From assembly GCA_964016985.1 (NCBI GenBank), contig OZ024831.1:82004263-82068262 (forward strand): 64,000 nucleotides of DNA, written 5' to 3'. Positions 1 through 9,600 of the stretch are shown here, one piece after another; the stretch's first letter is position 1; each line of letters starts with the position of its first letter. The notes beneath the pieces are model-generated. The model was not told the DNA's origin. It was given only the letters and a program-made list of their open reading frames with translations, and did no database searches. The translations under genes and the position numbers were made by a program. The DNA comes from Anodontia alba. Taxonomy: Eukaryota > Mollusca > Bivalvia > Lucinida > Lucinidae.

Positions 1-346
1 ACAGCGACATAAGTAATGTTTATTTGTCTAATTTTGTTTACTTACTTTTGAGCTGGAGCAATCGGCACACCAGATTGATGAAGATTGTATGTTTTAGTTA
101 TGCATAAGTAATAAGGTCAAGGGACCAATTTTTGACGAATGCTGGCACTGAAGTAACACAATATGATAAACACAAAAATATAACTTGTATGATGTGCAAT
201 GCAAGAAGAAGGCCCGTATTTCAGGCATTGAAGGCTCAGCTCTGCCCATGCATTTGTAATGCCTAATCAGGATCTTTGTTGTCCACTCACTGAATAAATA
301 GATACAGTAGAACAGATTAACAGAGAAGGCCCTCAGGATATATCTG
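1..346. other. intronic sequence, nothing recognised
   Basis: AT-rich intron sequence left of the first repeat. No exon-like frame, RNA gene or repeat was recognised. Confidence 0.4.
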
Positions 347-500
347 GTAAATATTTTTTGTTATTTCCCCATGAAAACATATGTTGTAGGTAATCATTAG
401 AAGTGCCTCAGGGAGGCACTTCTAATGAGTACCTACAACATATGCTTTCATGAAGAAATAAGTAAAAAAAACAAAACCTTTTGGGTTGAAAAAAAAAGCA
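347..500. repeat. palindromic MITE, family A (copy 1)
   Basis: First of about 17 related palindromes. The core is a near-perfect inverted repeat built on AACATATGTTGT..GGTACTCATTAGAAG meeting its complement at a short GC-rich tip (here CCTCAGGGAGGC). Full copies extend outwards through TTATTTCTCCATG and AAAAGCATCTTATCTGGAGC arms, about 170-200 bp in all. No coding capacity. The family is intronic and scattered, as expected of a MITE, but the mobilising transposase is not evident. Confidence 0.8.
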
Positions 501-571
501 TGTTAACAGGAGCAATGACAATAGGCTCTCATCTTGCATTGTGTACCCTAGGGTGAAGAGAATATCCTTAC

Positions 572-669
572 GCTCTGTGAACTAATGTGTTGGCGTTGTC
601 TGGTTCCAGCTTTATAGCAGTTTCAAATTCATTATTTGCATCTTCAAACCGCCCAAGATCACATAATGC
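572..669 (-). CDS. TOMM70: TOMM70 exon 10: penultimate TPR region
   Basis: Residues 486-517 plus two bases. FETAIKLEPDNANTLVHR aligns with YDKCIDLEPDNATTYVHK of vertebrate TOM70. Acceptor TTGCAG, donor AGC/GTAAGG. No matching exon for the last roughly 90 residues is visible in 1-571, so the 3' end of the gene is off the window. Confidence 0.92.
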
Positions 670-3600
670 CTGCAACATAGCAGAAATAACATTTGAGATA
701 AACCAGTTGAAAGGAAGTGTATAGGAATTATGCAAACAGCATGACTCAGATTGGCCTGCACATCCATGCCAACAGTCCAACAATGGAAGGCAAAGTGAAG
801 TCATTTTAATTGTAACTGTCTTATACTATCTTGTGAAACTAACTAAGTTAGATACAAAATAAATTACAAATTTATTTGCATTGTATTAGTTCTATTACAT
901 TTATGATGAAAATGAAGTTTTTTTAAAAGTAAAACATATTTTAACGAGTAATACTTAACCTATAGATAATGTGCTATTCTATTCTGTTTTCACACCTTCC
1001 ACAGAAAAAACGACCTTTCAGTCGTTAATTAAAGTCTTAAACCAGAAGGTCCCTTAGGCAGTTACCTGTGTGACGTAACTCTTCCCGCTCAATTGACCAC
1101 GTGTCAGTTTCTTTTATGTGTAAAACAATAGACACAATTAGGAGAGATAAGCGAGGGTGGGCGGAGGGAGATAATTGATTATCTACAGGTTAAGTATTAC
1201 TCGTTAAAATATGTTTTACTTTTAAAAAAACTTCATTTTAACTTCATAATACATTAACCTATAGATAATGTGCTAGAATTTGCAGAATAGGAGGGAGGTG
1301 CTCTCCTAATTCTAACACCAATAATATCTCACCACTTCTGGTTAAGACTCAGGAAACTCAAAGGAATCAGATACATTCTAATTCTATATTTAATAGAAAG
1401 AATGGTCTAGATTCACAAAATAGCTTTAAGGTGTTATGATCTAACAACCTTATATATATTAGTAGACTCTAGAGGAAGCCAGTTCTTAAGTCTCAGAGAC
1501 CTAACATTGGCCCCCCACCCCCCCCCCCCCCCCCCTCTTTTTTTCTTTTTGGGAAACAACAATTGGCTTCAAAAAGAAAAGGGAGTCATTGAGACATAAC
1601 ATAAATATTCCATCGCAAAGTAAGCTAGGAATATAGAAAATTTTGAAAACAAAATTTGTAAAACAAAAAGCCAAGACCATACACTGTAAGTAGTCTATGT
1701 AGGATCTTGAATAAATGAGAAAAAGTCTACTCGGTGGAGTTTCCTACAGATAACTGACATATGTAGATATTTTGGATAAAATTCTAGATATGTGAAGCTA
1801 TGTAATTGTAATAGTCTAAGCTATTAGAATTATAAACTAATTAAATTCTGTTAATTGGAGCGACAGGACAGTTTCCGATGAACAGACACAGACTTAAAAT
1901 AACCATAATGTGTAATTATTTCCCTTGATCAAATTAAAGAAGGGGAGATAATAAAAGTAGATGGAGTTAACTTAACTGTAACTAAGTTATCCATCAGAAG
2001 AAAAAAAAAAGTATAGACAAACATAATGGTTAAAACTATTGCTAGACTAATTGTATAACGAATTTTTAGTCAAGCAATAAAATAATACAGAGTTTGCATA
2101 TAACTGCTGGGAAGAAAAAACAACCTAAACCATTGATAATTAGTTTTGTCATAGACATATAAAAGCGTTTGATGTCCTGACAAAAAATAAAGAATAAACT
2201 GTCAACATCATAACTAAAGAGTTTGACAGAGAATAAGAGAGATAAGAATAAGGTTGATCGCAGCAAACTGTATGACGGTCATAGTTTGGCTAAATCTTAC
2301 CGTATTGATAAGATTAAACAATAATAAATAAGCTGGATAGAATCTTTCTATACCAGAAGATTGCCATGAAAAGTACTCCTGAGTAAATAATCATGGAAAT
2401 CAAGAAATGTTAAAAATCCACTTTGATACGAATCAAAATGTTCATAAAAAGAGAAGGACTCAGAGAAAAGTAATAGTGTGATAATCTCTGAAGAAAGATT
2501 ATACAATAATACTGATTATTAATCTCAAAAAACACTTAATTTAAAAGTTAAGAGATAGTATTACTATTCTATATGCATATTTAAGAATAGTAGGAAATAT
2601 ATTAATACTAAATAAAAATTATACTACTGAACAAAATTCCCGCTATAAATCATAGGTTAAGCGTAACTATTATTTAAGCAAGGAATTATTAAACATATAA
2701 CTCTCTATAAAATTACTGCCCGGAAATTTTATAGATAAACATTCAATCAAATTTTTTTAGAATTGAATATTAATAGAATAAAATCTATGTCTGCATAATT
2801 GGTAATTCCTGAAATATCAAATTACGTACTCGCAAATGAGTTCAGGAAGAAAATACATATATATACTCTCGAGATCTATGTGTAAACCATAGAGAGTAAT
2901 AATATTATTACCGCGATCCCTGACGGAAGGGTAAAAACATGTATATGAAAGAGATAATAATTAATTTAACGTCATATAGGTTTAAGATAAAATTTGTTTA
3001 ATCTTTAACCAATATGCAGCAACAGTGACTCGATATTCTGTATTCGTACGTAGAAAAGGAGTACTTAGTCATTAGAATTTTGAATGATTGAAATAGAGAT
3101 AATGGGATCTAAAAGGATGTATCTCCATGAACTGAATCGAAGGATAATATCCATTCTAAAAAACTAGGGCTTGTTTTAGGCTTAGTTTAACAAGCGTAGA
3201 ACTGAATTATTTTCAAGTATTCATGAAGTCGTTATGCTCTGAATACTGAGAAAAATGTTAAAATATTGTTTAGGAAATAAAAAAGTGACTGTTCCACAAT
3301 GTTAGCTAGATTTAAACCTGGAACGTAGCGAGAAGGTCAATCTAATTTAAAAGTAAGATGAGAAAGATAAATAATGAAGATAGATATATAAATATCGGAA
3401 TAATATATTATCTCCAACAATTATCAAATAATCTGAATGTTTAAAGGCATAAATACTACTCGAAAGTTTATTTACCGAATGTATAATCGGAGAAAACTTT
3501 CAGTATGTTCAAAAACGTATCACAAAAGTAAGATCTGACCAGGAACGTAGGTGCAGCACTTACTAAGTTGTGAAGTTAATATAAACATATTTTATATTAT

Positions 3601-6600
3601 AAATTGAAGCAGTGCATTTCAAAATCATCGACATCTTGAAATGACTTATTGTGTGGAAAAATAAATAAATATCCAGTTTCGGAAAGATATTTATCTATAT
3701 ATATAGACCATTTTTGATGCGGACTGGAAATCAAGATATTAATCTTTGCATTATTCGCAAACTGAACTTGAACTCTTAGCGAGAATTACTATGATCCCTT
3801 TACCGAATGTAAACATAAAGGAGGGGTAAAGAGATAATTAAGAGTGTCTTAATTCTTTACCGGCTCGTATACTAATAATTAAGGATGTTTTCCCTTTTGT
3901 TTAAGCCTAGACTATAGATTGATTAATATAATTATAATAATATCTGCTATTATGAGGTAAACTCTCGTTAATTAACCTCTAAGCATATATCAAAAATATA
4001 TATCAACATAATCTAGAGCTTCGGTAAGTTTAGAGGAAGGAAATGATTGACTTTGGCAGTTTCTGAATAGTTACAAAGTCAATAAAACAAAATATCAAAA
4101 GGAAAGTATTGTATATAAAATCTAATTTAGGCAATAATAATCTGTCACGTACTGAATAATTAATGCCTTTACTAAATATGTATCCATTGTCAATACCAAA
4201 GTGCAAGAAAATTTTGATTGACATGGACTCTAGTTATAAATAAAATATTAGAGGTATAGAGCTAGTCGAAGCAAAACTATTCCTCAATAAGATAAAGTAG
4301 ACCTATAATATACGAGGATTAATTGGGTCTAGAATTATAATCATAATAAAATTATTATTCCAATATGAAGAATCTTCAGCGTAATAGATTCTTACTGAGG
4401 CAAAAATATCTGGTATATTGCTATCGTAGTCTTAAATGATCCAGAAGAAAAAATAAAACAGGCAAAGTAAAGAACGTATCGAATTATATCTATGCCTAAA
4501 TATAAGATTTTTTTCTTATTTATTATTTTATAGCAGAGTTTAGACAGAGCACGACTGACCTAGACTCTAATATAATCAATCAAAAGATAGTATAAAATAG
4601 AATAATAGCTTATCGGATCAACTATTTTCCATGTAGAAAAGGCAAAAGGAAAATATGTACCTCAACTAGAGTTTTAAATCGTAGTAATCTAGAGAGGTAG
4701 CGAATAAATAAATAAACTGTTAATTTATTTATCTGGTTGGTGTAAATTTCCGATACCTTAAGAATGAAAAATTAATAGAAAGTAGAAAAGATCGATTGCT
4801 ACTTTCTTGTCAATTTACTCCTTAGATTACATGCTGATTACATATCGGAGCATGTAGAAGAAAAACAGGAGAGGAAAGAAGAAAAATTTTTATATTTCGT
4901 GTATATTTTTCTTCTTATAAATAACGATAGTTTTATAGTTCACCTTTGCCCTAGAGCCGAATAAGGTGAATATGTAAGAAGTTAATCTCTTTGTAGCGAA
5001 CAAACGAGATATAATTATAGCTGGAAGTATCTTCTACACTTGGTGAATGAATTGCGAATTTGATCGTAACCGATAATTCTTAATTCATTTTCAATAATAA
5101 ATATATATATAGAATTTAAGTCGTTCAAAAGTAACTGGACAGAATTCAACAATATAAATGGCTACTAGGTATTAGAACCCATCGCTGTCATTCAATAACC
5201 TATAATCCAAGACTATACATGTCTATAGTGGTTATATATGAATATATGTTGAGCCTGGAACACACTAGTAATCCGACACAAAGTCTACAAAACTACTGCC
5301 CGGTGGAATTTCGTTAGAATGACCTGGCACTACTCTACGAAGTGCCTCCCGATGAAATTTTCGTTAGAGCCGGAATTTAAACGCTGTCTAGCGAATTAAG
5401 GAGATAAAACATCATTTGAATGACCTGGCACTAGTCTACGAACTGCTGCCCGGTAAGAATTTTGTTATAGTCGGAAGTTTAACTCTTTCTAGCGGATAAA
5501 AGAGATAAAACATAAGTTAATTTAAAATATTAATGGAATTACACACCTATAATAAGTCAATGGAATATTAAAAATTCTAGTCTGATTTGGGAAAGACTGT
5601 ACAGAATTTTTTTTGTATAAAAAGTTATTATGTATTTCACTTAATAACCTATATCCATTGACTTAAACGTGAATGGAGCTCTATGAACGATAATAGATTG
5701 TTCGGGAATTAGTAATCATTATTTTGACACTAGTTACCCGACACAATGACCGGACACTAATATTCGTAACTGTTGCCCGGTAAAGTTACAAGTAATTTGA
5801 CAAATTGATCGGATAGTAGTATTCGTAACTCTAGTCCGATGAAAAAGGGAGATTATATATGAAAACTGAGCGGGCACAAGTATTCGAAACTTTTTCCCGA
5901 AGATAATTAATTATTAGGCAAAAATTGACCAGACACTTTCTGTAAAAGTTTGCCTGGTGAAAAATCAGAAATAATATAATAATATGACCGGGTATAAGTA
6001 TCAGAAATATTACTGATACTTTGCCCAGTGAAAAATTTTTTTTTTTAATAATTAGACATAATGACCGGAAGTTAGTATACGTGACTATTTTGTCCGGTGA
6101 AATATGTCAGAAACTAAGTCTTTCCAGAAAATAATTAAATTATTGACTGGAGACTAGTTGACTGGTGACTGGTGACTGGTGACTGGGTGACTGGTGACTG
6201 GGTGACTGGTGACTGGTGACTGGTGCCTGGTTGACTGGCACCTGGATGACTGGTGACTGGTGCCTGGTTGACTGGCACCTGATTGACTGGTGACTGGTGA
6301 AGCTGATTGACTGGAGCCTGGTTGACTGGTGACTGGTGACTGGATGACTGGTGACTGGTGACTGGTGGACTTGGACTTTATAGGATACTAAGTACCCAAG
6401 ATGCCACCTTGATGGGTCTTACCCCGGCAGTATAGCCATATGGGGTGGGGCTCCCATCAGTAAAGAATTGTCTTATAACCCATCAAGGGTTGACAAGTTC
6501 TTTACAATCAGCTTCTCCACCATGAGAATCTTTAGCCAACTGAAGATCTCTGCAAACAAAAGTCCAGGAAAAAACATATCGTAATTGCTGAATAACCTGG

Positions 6601-9600
6601 AACGAAAAGAACAAAAATATTCTGCATATATAAACACGACTATCGAACCAATCGCGCACGAGCGTTGTGCCGAAAAGCGAGAGTCGCCAAAACGCATGTG
6701 GAAAAAGACCAGTCAAAACTACATGAAATCGAAAATTGAAAATTTTAAATAATAACACAGAAAGTGAAAGGAGTGATAAATAAACAAAAGAAACACAAGG
6801 ATACATAAATTTATCCGTGAGGAAAGAAATAATCCAAATTTCTATCACAGGTAAATAATCCTTGTTGAATTTCTTTGTCCACAGAAAAGAAACTGACACG
6901 TGGTCAATTGAGCGGGAAGAGTTACGTCACACAGGTAACTGCCTAAGGGACCTTCTGGTTTAAGACTTTAATTAACGACTGAAAGGTCGTTTTTTCTGTG
7001 GAAGGTGTGAAAACAGAATAGAATAGCACATTATCTATAGGTTAATGTATTATGAAGTTAAAATGGAAGGGCTGAAGCTTAACGTGAACACAGAATAGTG
7101 CACACCCAGTTGCATGCAGTATCTAGGAAGCATCTTTTTTAACCCTTCTGAACACGACAGGCCCTGTCTTAGCAAACAGTGCAGATCCAGATCAGTTGGC
7201 TTCTGAAGAAGCCAGTTGATCTGGATCTGCACTGTTTGTCATTAAATATGTGAATTACCATCAAAAACATGAATCAAGTAATCTGACTGGCTGGAAATTA
7301 GAAGTGGGCATGGCATCTTTATTCAGCAGGGTAAGGGTTAAATTAATTTCCATTGTCTTCTGATAAACTGTAGGAATACTGTATTTACTCTAGGTTTTTG
7401 GACAAACAGGCCTGAGCAAACAATGTAGATCCAGATCAGATGCCACATGGACTGGTTTCAATTTTAAAACCAGTATGGTAGGAAGTTATGATGTCTGAAT
7501 ATTTAAAGAATATGGTATGCAGAAAATTGCACTCTGCAGAAATAACCCTTAAAATAGCACACAACTTATTTCTACATGAAATAATCAGGGCCCAGTTGTT
7601 CAAAACATTGATAGCTTTTGTTTGTGTTGATTGATTGATTGTGTTGGGGTTTAACGACACGTCAACCCTTGAGGGTCATTTTGTGTCGTCTCCCAGAGAA
7701 AGGGAGAAAAGAGATAGAAGAGAGAGTAGAGATGAAAGAGAGGGACAGGGAAGAAAGAGGAACAGGAAAGAAAGTGAAGAAACAGAAGAAATAAAAACAT
7801 TCCCCCTCTACCCTTACCCACTACAAGGATAGCAGGCCTTGCCCAACTGTAAGCCAATATCAGTTGGACGCCCCAGTGATTTGTTTGTGTTGAGGTTTTA
7901 TGGCCCAGTCATCCCAATGGGGTCAGGTCCTAACCACACATTTACTGGGCAGGCTTAGTCCTCTAAGCGTTTAACCAGTATTGTGCACATTCTTTCACCA
8001 GAAACTGACAACTGCCCTTCTTGAATCAGCAGAAGGGAGAGAATGACTGTAGAAAATATTTCATGATCAATCTCCACGAAAGAATGTTGCTGACCTTGGT
8101 GGGAGTCGAACCCACAACCTCCTGGTCTCTAGTTGGACGCGCATCCAACTGAGCCACCAAGGCTGGCCATCGATAGCTTAAAGAGCTTGTTAATGACAAA
8201 CTCATTAACTGTTGTAGCTAAGATATTTTCATATTTTTGTTGCTAAAATGTGAGTAGCTTTTGTTGCAATGCAAAAGCTACTCACATTTTTTCAGCAAAA
8301 AATATCAATGTATTTGCCATATTACAAGAAATTCTTAAGTCACATTAGCAAACAACTTTGTTAAGTTTTAAACAACTGGGCCCTGTTCAGCATACAAAAT
8401 GGCCTTTACAGTATATGTGGGAAAAGCCCAGATCAAGGACTTTGTTCTCGGCTTGCAAAATAATTGGATACTGTAGAATTCATTGACAAACAGAAAAGGT
8501 CCTGATCAGACCGTCTGGGCCTTCTCTTTTCCCATATGGCATAAGGGCCCATTTCCTTGTATCAGAATCATCTGAAAAATTGATATGATTCTTCTTACAG
8601 CCGATATTTTTCACATAAAATAGCCATTGCCATCTAAATCCAATATTTTTTTAGAAACATCATTACAATGTCATTTTATTACAGGGACACAAAAATTAAC
8701 CATTTAGCCATGATGTAATGGAAATCCTGTCTTTTTATAAATCACAAAAAAAATATTTCTCATCTTTTTTTTTCACCAATGAAAACATGAATTTCTGTGA
8801 TGAATTAAGAAAAGTTTTCATGTGGGTACATCTCTTATCTGGAGTTACCTGTATAAGATGGAAATATCTATTTTATTCATGAAGAATATCATGGATCTCC
8901 TACATAGCCCCAGATAAGAGGGGTATCAAGAAAAATTGTTTCTTATTTCTTCACAAAAACATATGTTGTGAGTACTTATTAGAAGTACCTTATGTTGTTG
9001 GTACTTGTTAAAAGTCCCTCATTAAGGTACTTCTAATGAATACACACAACATACGTTTTCCCGGAGAAATAAGAACAAGAGGGCAAAGATGGCTATGTAT
9101 CATTCAACTGTGTACCAGACAAGTGACCCCTGAGTGGGGCCGTATTTTACCCCAGGGCTGAACAAGTCAATTTGATACTTCCAATGAAATTTCAAGTCAA
9201 TTGGCCTTTCGGTACAGAAGAACAGATTCGAAATAAATTTTCAAGATGATGACCATCTTGGATTTTCAATCGGAACTATTTTAGTTACTTTTGATTTACA
9301 AGTCACCCCGATGCTTCCTATCAAGTTTCAAGTCATTGGCTTTTCTGTTAAGGAGAAATATTTCGAAACAGATTTTCAAGATGGCGGCCATGGTAGCCAT
9401 CTTGGATTTCAAATCAGAATGATTTAGCTAATTTTGATCTACAAGTTGTCCTGATATTTCCTACCAAGTTTCAAGTCAGTTGGCCTTTCAGTTCAGGAGA
9501 GGAAGTACAAAATATATTTTCAAGATGGCGGCTATGGAGGCCATCTTGGATTTCCAATCAGAATGATTTTAGCTATTTTTGATCCACAAGTTGCCTCATA

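Larger units (their letters stand above)
1269..6505. other. hairpin-dense tract (putative structured RNA or DNA)
   Basis: Perfect or two-part stems recur roughly every 40-100 bases. Examples: 1364-1414 (three stacked stems), 1541-1580 (11-bp stem), 1960-1995 (GATGGA/TCCATC around TAACTT/AAGTTA), 2038-2078 (ATTGCT/AGCAAT around GACTAA/TTAGTC), 2144-2185 (TTTTGTCA/TGACAAAA around GACAT/ATGTC), 2264-2288, 2333-2356, 2364-2396, 2562-2592 (9 bp), 2705-2734 (10 bp), 2806-2848, 3378-3413, 3453-3506 (three nested stems), 3577-3599 (9 bp), 3615-3643, 3665-3694 (9 bp), 4047-4082 (9 bp), 4184-4226 and 6460-6505. Several simple stems have 12-13-nt loops. This is direct observation; function is unknown. 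Confidence 0.65.
1235..7064. mobile_element. 5.8-kb TIR element with non-coding, hairpin-packed interior
   Basis: Ends 1235-1274 and 7025-7064 are 40-bp inverted repeats (ATTTTAACTTCATAATACAT ... AGATAATGTGCT). The interior is strongly AT-rich to about 6.1 kb, with no open frame above about 66 codons there and no transposase motif found. Composition shifts at about 6.4 kb to ordinary sequence. A C-run lies at 1511-1535. It resembles no DNA-transposon cargo I know. A target duplication was not clear because the left end abuts another element. The AT-rich interior could equally be a separate insertion bracketed by the repeats. Confidence 0.65.

Noticed and set aside
568..804. 78-codon minus-strand frame extending beyond TOMM70 exon 10
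   Set aside because: Only the part 572-669 is coding by homology. The rest is intron upstream of the TTGCAG acceptor.
5281..6100. CRISPR array
   Set aside because: Repeats are degenerate, spacers irregular and AT-rich, no cas genes, and the DNA is clearly animal.
1269..6505. Self-cleaving ribozymes (hammerhead type) in the hairpin tract
   Set aside because: No CTGATGA...GAAA core in the required arrangement was found by eye. A descriptor search would be needed to exclude other classes.
6483..6899. 138-codon open frame (minus) at the right end of the 6-kb element
   Set aside because: Hydrophobic, low-complexity composition, no start context, no family motif. It overlaps a second frame (6473-6697) and a strong hairpin at 6460-6505.
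1235..7064. Mitochondrial or organelle DNA insertion
   Set aside because: High AT content and hairpins recall mitochondrial DNA, but no tRNA, rRNA or protein gene fragment is present.
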